The notes under the pieces: model-generated
The model's database searches: none
Seen by the model: only the letters and a program-made list of their open reading frames with translations
Told to the model about the DNA's origin: nothing
Origin: Acidimicrobiia bacterium
GTDB taxonomy: Bacteria; Actinomycetota; Acidimicrobiia; Spongiisociales; SHLN01
DNA length: 11,150 bases
Direction of reading: 5' to 3'
Assembly: GCA_004283105.1 (NCBI GenBank)
Contig: SHLN01000068.1
Location: forward strand, 1-11,150
In this document: piece by piece, positions 6,355 through 11,150 of the stretch
Position numbering within the stretch: position 1 is the first letter of the stretch
How the letters are laid out: each line of letters begins with the position of its first letter
Position numbers and translations under genes: made by a program

Positions 6355-7424
6355 TAGGCGTTCTCCCCTTCGGCATCTTCAGCGGAGGCTTCTTCAGCGG
6401 TCGCTACCGGCTCCCCGCTGCCCGCTTCCCGCTCAGAGGTGGTCTCATTCTCGGTAGGAGCCTCGACCGTCTCCGTTGACTCGGACGCAGTTTCTTCGGA
6501 TTGGCCGGTAGCGGGCAGCGGGTCGCGGGTAGCGACCTCGGCGTCCGCCGTCTCAGGCTCGTCTGTGGAGCCATCGTCCAGGTCGTCCTTGGTGGTTTTT
6601 GGCTCGGGGCGGCCTTCGCCTTTGCGGCGTCCGCCGCCTGCTTCGATGAGGCGCTTGCCACCACCGGCTTCGATGAGCTTGGAAGAGCGGTCCTCACCGG
6701 CTGCTTCTTCGGCCCGGGCCTTGATGGGCGCCACGTGCTGCGGGGCCCCGGCGGCGAGCGCCGCCTCGGCTGCGATCTTCTCGCGAGTTGAGGTGAGTGA
6801 GGGAACGACGTCGCCCTTGTATACCCAGCACTTGATGCCGATGGCGCCGACGGTGGTGCGGGCGGTGGCCTCGCCGTAGTCGACGTCGGCCCGCAGCGTA
6901 TGGAGAGGCACCCGGCCTTCCCGGTACCACTCACGGCGGCCCATGTCGGCACCGCCGAGGCGGCCCTTCGCCTCGACCCGGACACCGAGAGCCCCGGCCC
7001 GCATAGCGGTCTGGACGGCACGCTTCATGGCCCGACGGAATGCCACCCGGCCCTGCAACTGATCGGCGATGCCTCGAGCGAGGAGCTGGGCATCGGTCTC
7101 GGGATCCTTCACTTCGACGACGTTGAGCTTGACGGGTCGCCCGGTGATCTTGTCGAGCCCGGCCCGCAGGCGATCGGCTTCTACGCCACGGCGACCGATC
7201 ACAACGCCGGGTCGGGCGGTGTGGACGTCGATCTGGATCTGCTCACCGATGCGCTCGATTTCGATGCGGGAAACGGCGCCGCGCAGCAACTCGCCGTTCA
7301 GATAGTCGCGGATCTCGGAATCCTCGTTCACGAGATCGGCGTACCCCTTGTCGGCGTGCCAGCGGGACTTCCAGTCGGTGGTGATACCGAGGCGGAAGCC
7401 GTATGGGTGAACCTTCTGGCCCAT
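6354..7424 (-). CDS. rpsC: 30S ribosomal protein S3 (uS3) with long acidic C-terminal tail
   Basis: This protein of the 30S head surrounds the mRNA entry channel. The conserved part is residues 1-205: N-terminal MGQKVHPYGFRLGITTDWKSRW, a KH domain with the GXXG loop GRRG (77-80), and the C-terminal domain ending TVGAIGIKCWVYKGD. A tail of about 150 residues follows, longer than usual (E. coli S3 is 233 in all; here 356). The tail has an Ala-rich helical stretch, a tandem LIEAGGGKR/LIEAGGGRR duplication, then a Glu/Thr/Ser/Ala-rich acidic segment. The start is ATG 7424, with GGAGGT (7431-7436) six bases upstream. An open frame runs 53 codons further into the spacer but is not S3-like. Part of the tail's DNA is shared with the end of rplD. 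Confidence 0.97.
   Translation of the reverse strand: MGQKVHPYGFRLGITTDWKSRWHADKGYADLVNEDSEIRDYLNGELLRGAVSRIEIERIGEQIQIDVHTARPGVVIGRRGVEADRLRAGLDKITGRPVKLNVVEVKDPETDAQLLARGIADQLQGRVAFRRAMKRAVQTAMRAGALGVRVEAKGRLGGADMGRREWYREGRVPLHTLRADVDYGEATARTTVGAIGIKCWVYKGDVVPSLTSTREKIAAEAALAAGAPQHVAPIKARAEEAAGEDRSSKLIEAGGGKRLIEAGGGRRKGEGRPEPKTTKDDLDDGSTDEPETADAEVATRDPLPATGQSEETASESTETVEAPTENETTSEREAGSGEPVATAEEASAEDAEGENA
6394..6437. repeat. 44-nt shared tail repeat, rpsC copy
   Basis: This stretch matches 9437-9480 in rplD at 41 of 44 positions, including an exact 28-base run at 6410-6437. It is largely four plus-strand 7-bp units at 6406-6433: ACCGGCT, CCCCGCT, GCCCGCT, TCCCGCT. On the coding strand it reads in the same frame in both genes, giving SEREAGSGE followed by an Ala/Thr/acidic end. 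Confidence 0.88.
6508..6535. repeat. Four-unit heptamer array inside rpsC tail, opposite orientation
   Basis: Four consecutive plus-strand 7-bp units occur: GTAGCGG, GCAGCGG, GTCGCGG, GTAGCGA. Thirteen bases at 6510-6522 are the exact reverse complement of 6414-6426 in the other rpsC array, so the two could pair in the message. The array encodes the ATRDPLPATG part of the S3 tail. Confidence 0.75.
6624..6677 (-). repeat. 27-nt tandem duplication in the S3 tail
   Basis: Two adjacent 27-bp units encode LIEAGGGKR and LIEAGGGRR (residues 250-267 of S3). The plus-strand GCTTCGATGAG recurs exactly 27 bases apart (6640 and 6667). The period is a multiple of three, so the frame is kept. The units differ mainly at third codon positions, which points to an older, maintained duplication. 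Confidence 0.85.
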
Positions 7425-7477
7425 CAGTGCACCTCCGTGGGAGTCTGGTGGATGGATCGGCGAGCACTCGTCGTCAT

Positions 7478-7502
7478 CTGGCAAGGACGCAGGACGAAGG
7501 CG
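7478..7502. repeat. 25-nt dispersed repeat, copy in rplV-rpsC spacer
   Basis: This is identical over 25 bases to 2646-2670. The further shared blocks occur in the same order, CGTCGAGGACG at 7516-7526 and GACGCCGCCAGGGGCG at 7586-7601. Here they are separated by about 59 bases of extra hairpin sequence, against two bases in copy A. Confidence 0.85.
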
Positions 7503-7526
7503 TGGTTGACCCCCACGTCGAGGACG

Positions 7527-7584
7527 GCTGGGCTCTGCCCAGCTAAGCAGTTGCCTGCAACTGCCAAGGTGGCCGAAGGCCACC
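7527..7584. other. Three consecutive perfect 7-bp hairpins
   Basis: Plus-strand palindromes are GCTGGGC-TCT-GCCCAGC (7527-7543), GCAGTTG-CCTG-CAACTGC (7547-7564) and GGTGGCC-GAA-GGCCACC (7568-7584), separated by only three bases each. None is followed by a T-run on the transcript, so they do not look like intrinsic terminators. They are absent from the otherwise similar rplR-rpsE spacer. Confidence 0.85.
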
Positions 7585-7644
7585 CGACGCCGCCAGGGGC
7601 GCCGAGGGCCGGCGAGACGCCGCCGTGACTTCTACGGTGGTGCA

Positions 7645-7989
7645 CTACTCGTCGTCCTCTCGCTCGGCGACTCCCACCACGATGTGGCTGGTCCGCTTGT
7701 CGATCCGGCCGGCGCGACCGCGCGCCCTGGGCCGGAATCGCTTCAGGGTTGGGCCTTCGCCCGCGTAGGCCTCGGCTACATACAGCATGTCAACGTCCAA
7801 TGCGTTGTTGTGCTCTGCGTTGGCGACGGCCGAATTCAGCACCTTGGCGACGGTTTCGGCCGCCCGGCGATTGGTGAACTGGAGGGTGTTGCGCGCCTCT
7901 TCCACCGGCATGCCCCGGATGAGGTCGAGCACGCGTCGCACCTTGTAGGGCGACTGGCGGATATGGCGGGCGTGGGCCTTGACGATCAT
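7645..7989 (-). CDS. rplV: 50S ribosomal protein L22 (uL22)
   Basis: This large-subunit protein's beta-hairpin lines the narrow part of the peptide exit tunnel, with L4; changes there give macrolide resistance in several bacteria. The 114 residues match the compact form. They start with the helix AHARHIRQSPYKVRRVLDLIRGMPVEEA and continue with LNSAVANAEHNNALDVDMLYVAEAYAGEGPTLKRFRPRARGRAGRIDKRTSHI, the hairpin region (about residues 51-103). It ends in a short acidic tail, without the long extension seen in some actinobacterial L22 proteins. The ATG overlaps the rpsS stop by four bases (ATGA). Its TAG lies at the base of the proposed spacer stem. Confidence 0.97.
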   Translation of the reverse strand: MIVKAHARHIRQSPYKVRRVLDLIRGMPVEEARNTLQFTNRRAAETVAKVLNSAVANAEHNNALDVDMLYVAEAYAGEGPTLKRFRPRARGRAGRIDKRTSHIVVGVAEREDDE

Positions 7990-8264
7990 CCGCGCCTCGC
8001 TCTGCTCTCTCCGGCATGGCCGCGGAACGTGCGGGTGGCCGCAAACTCTCCGAGCTTCTGGCCGACCATGGACTCGGTGATGTAGACGGGAACGTGCTTG
8101 CGACCGTCGTGGACCGCAATCGTGTGGCCCACCATCTCAGGAAAGATCGTTGAACGCCTGCTCCAGGTGCGAATCACGCGCTTCTCGTTCCTGGCGTTGA
8201 GCTCCTCGACCTTCTTCATGAGGTGGTCGTCGATGAACGGGCCCTTCTTCAAACTTCTAGTCAT
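7986..8264 (-). CDS. rpsS: 30S ribosomal protein S19 (uS19)
   Basis: This 30S head protein contacts S13 and the A-site region. The 92-residue product begins MTRSLKKGPFIDDHLMKKVEELN and contains TWSRRSTIFPEMVGHTIAVHDGRKHVPVYITESMVGQKLGEFAATRTFRGH, diagnostic for the family. The ATG at 8264 lies eight bases after the rplB stop. The frame stays open 33 codons upstream, but that segment reads through the rplB 3' end in another frame and is not S19-like. Upstream of the ATG only a weak AGGGA precedes it, which fits coupling to rplB. Confidence 0.97.
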   Translation of the reverse strand: MTRSLKKGPFIDDHLMKKVEELNARNEKRVIRTWSRRSTIFPEMVGHTIAVHDGRKHVPVYITESMVGQKLGEFAATRTFRGHAGESRARRG

Positions 8265-8272
8265 GTCAGTCC

Positions 8273-9106
8273 CTACTTCCGCCGCTTCTTGGAACGGCGC
8301 CGAACGATGTAGGCGTCGCTTTGCTTGTTCTTCTTGCGGGTGCGGCCCTCCGGCTTGCCCCATGGGCTGACCGGGTGACGACCACCAGAGCTCTTGCCTT
8401 CGCCACCACCGAGCGGGTGGTCGACCGGGTTCATGACCACGCCGCGCGACTGGGGGCGCTTGCCCTTCCAGCGGTTGCGGCCGGCCTTGCCGATCTTGAC
8501 GAGCTCGGCCTCGGTGTTGCCAACCTGGCCGATCGTCGCCTTGGCGTCGAGCGGCACGTTGCGCATCTCCCCTGAGGGCAGGCGCAACAATGCGAAGCCG
8601 CTTTCCTTGGCGACGAGCTGGACCGAGGCGCCGGCCGAACGAGCCATCTTGGCACCTCCACCGGGCCGAAGCTCGATGGCGTGCACCGTGGTACCGGAGG
8701 GGATATTCCGCAAGGGGAGGCAGTTGCCCGGCTTGATGTCGACTCCGCTGCCCGATTCGAGCACGTTGCCGACCTTGATTCCGACCGGAGCGAGGATGTA
8801 GCGCTTCTCGCCGTCGTAGTAGTTGAGCAGGGCAATGCGGGCATTGCGGTTCGGGTCGTACTCAATGGATGCGACCTTGGCGGGAATGCCGTCCTTGTTG
8901 CGCCGGAAATCGACCACCCGGTAGCGGCGCTTGTGGCCGCCCCCACGGTGGCGCGACGTGATCCGGCCGTGCACGTTGCGGCCGCTCGAACGGGTCTTGG
9001 AGTCGAGCAGGCTCTTCTCCGGCTTCGACTTCGTGATCTCCGCGAAGTCCGAGACGGTCTGGAACCGGCGTCCTGGTGATGTGGGCTTGTAGCGCTTGGT
9101 TGGCAT
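8273..9106 (-). CDS. rplB: 50S ribosomal protein L2 (uL2)
   Basis: This is one of the most conserved ribosomal proteins, needed for subunit association and for peptidyl transferase centre assembly. The 277-residue length is standard. The N-terminal part has SGRNVHGRITSRHRGGGHKRRYRVVDFRR (about residues 41-69) and the OB- and SH3-like core follows. The C-terminal signature MNPVDHPLGGGEGKSSGGRHPVSPWGKP (225-252) includes H230, the equivalent of E. coli His229. The tail is basic (RRRSKKRRK). It starts at ATG six bases after the rplW stop, with AGGT nearby. Confidence 0.98.
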   Translation of the reverse strand: MPTKRYKPTSPGRRFQTVSDFAEITKSKPEKSLLDSKTRSSGRNVHGRITSRHRGGGHKRRYRVVDFRRNKDGIPAKVASIEYDPNRNARIALLNYYDGEKRYILAPVGIKVGNVLESGSGVDIKPGNCLPLRNIPSGTTVHAIELRPGGGAKMARSAGASVQLVAKESGFALLRLPSGEMRNVPLDAKATIGQVGNTEAELVKIGKAGRNRWKGKRPQSRGVVMNPVDHPLGGGEGKSSGGRHPVSPWGKPEGRTRKKNKQSDAYIVRRRSKKRRK

Positions 9107-9112
9107 GTGGAC

Positions 9113-9400
9113 CTATACCTCGAAAATGTCGATCGAGTCGCCGTCGGCGAGCGTGACTATGGCGCGCTTGCTGTCGGGGCGCTTTCCGACTTTGTATCCG
9201 TAGCGGCGCTTCTTGCCCTTACGGTTGATGGTGTTGACCTTGCGGACCTTGACTTCGAAGATCTCCTCGACGGCCAGGCGGATCTCGGTCTTGTTCGCCC
9301 GGGGATGGACGATGAACGTATAGGCGTTGAGCATGTCAATGCCGTCGTAGGCCTTCTCAGACACGACCGGCTCGATGATGACGGAGCGAGGGTTCTTCAT
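9113..9400 (-). CDS. rplW: 50S ribosomal protein L23 (uL23)
   Basis: This tunnel-exit protein is a docking site for trigger factor and the signal recognition particle. The 95 residues carry the N-terminal PRSVIIEPVVSEKAY with the conserved Glu of SEKA (E15), which in E. coli L23 contacts trigger factor. FIVHPRANKTEIRLAVEEIFEVKVRKVNTINRKGKKRRYGYKVGKRPDSKRAIVTL follows. The ATG overlaps the rplD stop by four bases (ATGA), with GAGGAGG seven bases upstream. Confidence 0.97.
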   Translation of the reverse strand: MKNPRSVIIEPVVSEKAYDGIDMLNAYTFIVHPRANKTEIRLAVEEIFEVKVRKVNTINRKGKKRRYGYKVGKRPDSKRAIVTLADGDSIDIFEV

Positions 9401-10215
9401 TCTGAACCCTCCTCGGAAGCTTCAACGGGAGCGTCGTCAGCGGTAGCTGCCCGCTCCCCGCTGCCCGCTTCCCGCTCAGAACCTGCGTCCGGTTCCTCAG
9501 AGGCTTCAAGCTCATCGTTCGGATTCTGGCTGTCGACCGTTGACTGTTGACTGTCGACCTCTTTCACGAAGTCCTCGTCCCCTACCGAATAGTCCTTCGT
9601 GCCTGAGGCGGCTGCGAGGGTGTCGACGGTGAAGATGACCGTGTCGGCCCAGAGGATGTCGTAGGGGTTGACCTGGTCGTTGACGACGACGTTCTCGACG
9701 TTGCGGAGCGACAGATAGGCCACGTCATCTGAGCGGTCGAGCACGACAAGCACCTTGCCGCCCACGTCCATGGCCGAGAGCAGGTCCGTGGCCTTCTTTG
9801 TCTTGGGAGCGTCCCAGTCGAATCCCTCCACAATGCGAATCTGGCCGTCGGCGGCGCGGGCCGACAACGCCGACCGCAGGGCAAGGCGCTTCATCTTTTT
9901 TGGGGTCCGCTGCGAATAGTCACGTGGCTTTGGCCCGTGGGCGACACCGCCGCCGGTCCAGGAAGGAGATCGGATCGAGCCGTGTCGGGCACGTCCGAGA
10001 CCCTTCTGGCGCCACGGCTTGCGGCCACCACCGCGCACTTCGGCCCGCGTCTTTGTGTGGTGAGTCCCGGCCCGGGCGGCGGCGAGCTGAGCGGTTACGA
10101 CCTGATGCAACACCGGAACGTTCGGCTCGATGCCAAACACGGTGGCCTCGAGGGTCACCTCGCCCTTCGACTTACCGTCGGACGAATAGAGCGGGGCAGT
10201 CAGCTTGTCAGCCAC
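9397..10215 (-). CDS. rplD: 50S ribosomal protein L4 (uL4) with acidic C-terminal tail
   Basis: This large-subunit protein's extended loop lines the exit tunnel with L22. In E. coli it is also the autogenous repressor of the S10 operon. The globular part and tunnel loop are clear: HQVVTAQLAAARAGTHHTKTRAEV, then the loop RGGGRKPWRQKGLGRARHGS (61-80) with SPSWTGGGVAHGPKPRDYSQ after it. The usual domain ends near residue 215; E. coli L4 is about 200 residues. Here the protein runs to 272, with a Ser/Glu/Asp/Ala-rich acidic tail encoded by heptamer repeats (9531-9558) and by the 44-nt stretch shared with rpsC. The start is GTG, overlapping the rplC stop by eight bases. No L4 control site can be tested, because the operon leader lies outside the window. 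Confidence 0.96.
   Translation of the reverse strand: MADKLTAPLYSSDGKSKGEVTLEATVFGIEPNVPVLHQVVTAQLAAARAGTHHTKTRAEVRGGGRKPWRQKGLGRARHGSIRSPSWTGGGVAHGPKPRDYSQRTPKKMKRLALRSALSARAADGQIRIVEGFDWDAPKTKKATDLLSAMDVGGKVLVVLDRSDDVAYLSLRNVENVVVNDQVNPYDILWADTVIFTVDTLAAASGTKDYSVGDEDFVKEVDSQQSTVDSQNPNDELEASEEPDAGSEREAGSGERAATADDAPVEASEEGSE
9437..9480. repeat. 44-nt shared tail repeat, rplD copy
   Basis: This matches 6394-6437 in rpsC at 41 of 44 positions. Here the heptamer array is perfect in its last six bases over four plus-strand units at 9449-9476: GCCCGCT, CCCCGCT, GCCCGCT, TCCCGCT. It encodes SEREAGSGERAATA near the L4 C-terminus. Confidence 0.88.
9531..9558. repeat. Second heptamer array in the rplD tail
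   Basis: Four plus-strand units occur: TGTCGAC, CGTTGAC, TGTTGAC, TGTCGAC. The array starts and ends with the palindrome GTCGAC. It encodes VDSQQSTVDS of the L4 tail. The sequence differs from the CCCGCT-type array but has the same 7-bp period. Confidence 0.8.
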
Positions 10216-10846
10216 CGGCCTTCACCGCCCTTCGCACAACGACCACCGAGCCCTTGTTGCCGGGCACGGCGCCCCGCAGCATGGCGAGACCCCGTTCGGC
10301 GTCGACCTTGACGATGTCCAGGTTGAGGACGGTCTTGCGGTCACCGCCCATGCGACCCGCCATCGGCATCCCCTTGAACACCCGGGCGGGAGTCGCGCAG
10401 GCGCCAATCGACCCGGGTGCCCGGTGGACCCGGTGCACGCCGTGGCTGGCAGACTGGCCGGCGAAGTTGTGACGCTTCATGACACCGGTAAATCCCTTGC
10501 CCTTGCTGAGCCCGGCCACGTCGGCCTTCTCGCCGACTTCGAGCACGTCGGACACGTTGATCTCCTGACCGACCGTGTACTCGCTGGCATCGGGGACCCG
10601 CACCTCGATGAGATGGCGGGCGGGAGGCACGTTGGCCTTGGCGAAGTGGCCGGCCATCGGCTTGTTCACCTTGCGCGCATCCAACTCTCGATAGGAGATC
10701 TGGATGGCGTCGTAGCCGTCGGTGGCCTCGGTCTTCACCTGGACGACGCGGCACGGACCAAGCTTGACGACCGTCACCGGAATGCTCTGGGACTCTTCGT
10801 CAAAGAGCTGGGTCATGCCCAGCTTCTCGCCGATTAGGGCGTTCAC
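10208..10846 (-). CDS. rplC: 50S ribosomal protein L3 (uL3)
   Basis: This early-assembling large-subunit protein has an extended loop that reaches the peptidyl transferase centre. The 212-residue protein starts NALIGEKLGMTQLFDEE and carries LSKGKGFTGVMKRHNFAGQSASHGVHRVHRAPGSIGACATPARVFKGMPMAGRMGGDRKTVLNL (about residues 113-176), the family's central loop. The residue at the position of E. coli Gln150, a methylated glutamine, appears to be Arg165 in MAGRMG, so that modification is probably absent. The start is GTG, overlapping the rpsJ stop by four bases (GTGA), with GGAG eight bases upstream. Confidence 0.97.
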   Translation of the reverse strand: MNALIGEKLGMTQLFDEESQSIPVTVVKLGPCRVVQVKTEATDGYDAIQISYRELDARKVNKPMAGHFAKANVPPARHLIEVRVPDASEYTVGQEINVSDVLEVGEKADVAGLSKGKGFTGVMKRHNFAGQSASHGVHRVHRAPGSIGACATPARVFKGMPMAGRMGGDRKTVLNLDIVKVDAERGLAMLRGAVPGNKGSVVVVRRAVKAGG

Positions 10847-11150
10847 AGCTTGATCTCCACTTCTACTCCGGCAGGCAAGTCGAGGCGCATCAGCGAGTCG
10901 ACCGTCTTGGCCGTCGGCTCGAGGATGTCGATGAGACGCTTGTGGATCCTCATCTCGAAGTGCTCGCGGGAGTCCTTGTCCACGTGCGGTCCGCGGATCA
11001 CGCAGTACCGATGGATCTGGGTCGGCAGCGGCACCGGTCCTTTGATCTTCGCCTGGGTACGCACGACGGTCTCGGCGATTTTGCGCGCCGACTCATCGAC
11101 CACTTCGTGGTCGTACGCCTTGAGGCGAATGCGGATCTTCTGACCGGTTG
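10843..11150 (-). CDS. rpsJ: 30S ribosomal protein S10 (uS10), 5' end outside window
   Basis: This 30S head protein is first in the S10 operon; in E. coli it is also the transcription antitermination factor NusE. The frame is open to the right edge of the window and reads TGQKIRIRLKAYDHEVVDESARKIAETVVRTQAKIKGPVPLPTQIHRYCVIRGPHVDKDSREHFEMRIHKRLIDILEP, ending VEVEIKL. Since family members start with a few residues before GQKIRIRLKAYDH, only the start codon and perhaps one or two codons are missing. The internal GTG at 11103 is not the start, because conserved S10 sequence continues upstream of it. The promoter and leader lie outside the window. Confidence 0.96.
   Translation of the reverse strand, partial: TGQKIRIRLKAYDHEVVDESARKIAETVVRTQAKIKGPVPLPTQIHRYCVIRGPHVDKDSREHFEMRIHKRLIDILEPTAKTVDSLMRLDLPAGVEVEIKL

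Larger units (their letters stand above)
7426..7646 (-). promoter_or_regulatory. Candidate structured spacer element, copy B (rplV-rpsC)
   Basis: This is the 220-bp spacer between L22 and S3. On the transcript AGTGCACCACCGT (7646-7634) can pair with ACGGAGGTGCACT (7438-7426) at 12 of 13 positions, with an A-A mismatch at the same place as in copy A. The pairing buries the rpsC SD. A further AGT/ACT pairing (7628-7630 with 7442-7444) can extend it. CGGCG (7621-7625) can pair with CGCCG (7458-7462) as an inner stem. A CGTGG/CCACG hairpin (7501-7517) lies where copy A has a different hairpin. Three extra hairpins occupy 7527-7584. I see no gene or convincing promoter here. Function is inferred; structure is from visual pairing only. 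Confidence 0.55.

Noticed and set aside
7425..7583. A 53-codon upstream extension of rpsC through the spacer
   Set aside because: The ATG at 7424 has a strong GGAGGT site and gives the standard MGQKVHP start. The extension is encoded by hairpin and repeat sequence and has no S3 similarity.
7527..7584. Intrinsic terminator between rplV and rpsC
   Set aside because: The hairpins have no T-run after them on the transcribed strand, and essential genes of the same operon follow.
7424..7645. Small open frame (73 codons) in the rplV-rpsC spacer
   Set aside because: It follows the repeat and hairpin sequence and lacks an SD and any recognisable protein. Its AFVLRPCQ segment matches one in the other spacer only because the DNA repeat is shared.
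8265..8363. 33-codon upstream extension of rpsS
   Set aside because: It reads through the end of rplB in a different frame. The canonical MTRSLKKGPF start lies at 8264.
10843..11103. S10 starting at the GTG at 11103
   Set aside because: Conserved S10 sequence (KIRIRLKAYDHE) continues upstream to the window edge, so the gene is cut by the window and that GTG is an internal valine codon.

Overview
The window is a minus-strand segment of the bacterial S10-spc ribosomal protein operon. Every gene is transcribed from the right end of the window to the left. In transcription order they are rpsJ (cut by the window's right end), rplC, rplD, rplW, rplB, rpsS, rplV, rpsC, rplP, rpmC, rpsQ, rplN, rplX, rplE, rpsN, rpsH, rplF, rplR, rpsE, rpmD, rplO and secY. 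These encode 21 ribosomal proteins and the SecY translocon subunit. The order is the canonical bacterial one, with no gene missing or inserted. High GC, frequent GTG starts, strong GGAGG ribosome sites, a zinc-type S14 and a long C-terminal S3 extension suggest a high-GC Gram-positive. An actinobacterial lineage is my best guess, possibly near Acidimicrobiia, but this is inferred without a database search.

The genes are packed for translational coupling. Nearly all junctions are 1-bp (TAATG or TGATG), 4-bp (ATGA or GTGA) or 8-bp overlaps, or gaps of at most 12 bp. The only two real spacers are rplR-rpsE (2594-2753, 160 bp) and rplV-rpsC (7425-7644, 220 bp).

Those two spacers are the most interesting part of the window. 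They share dispersed sequence blocks: a 25-nt exact match, a 16-nt match and an 11-nt match. Both appear to fold, on the transcript, into the same closed structure. A 12-position stem with the same A-A mismatch joins the upstream stop codon region to the downstream Shine-Dalgarno (SD) sequence. Three stem positions differ between the copies by compensatory changes. An inner hairpin also occupies the same place in both copies with unrelated stem sequence. The rplV-rpsC copy carries an extra cassette of three consecutive perfect 7-bp hairpins. I read this as a candidate undescribed structured element that extrudes an inserted spacer and places the stop and start codons side by side.

A second theme is repeat DNA inside coding sequence. 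S3 and L4 both carry unusual acidic C-terminal tails. The two tails share a 44-nt stretch with 41 identities, built of 7-bp tandem units, and each tail has one further heptamer array. Between them the repeats reach two intergenic sites and two gene 3' ends of one of the most conserved operons in bacteria.
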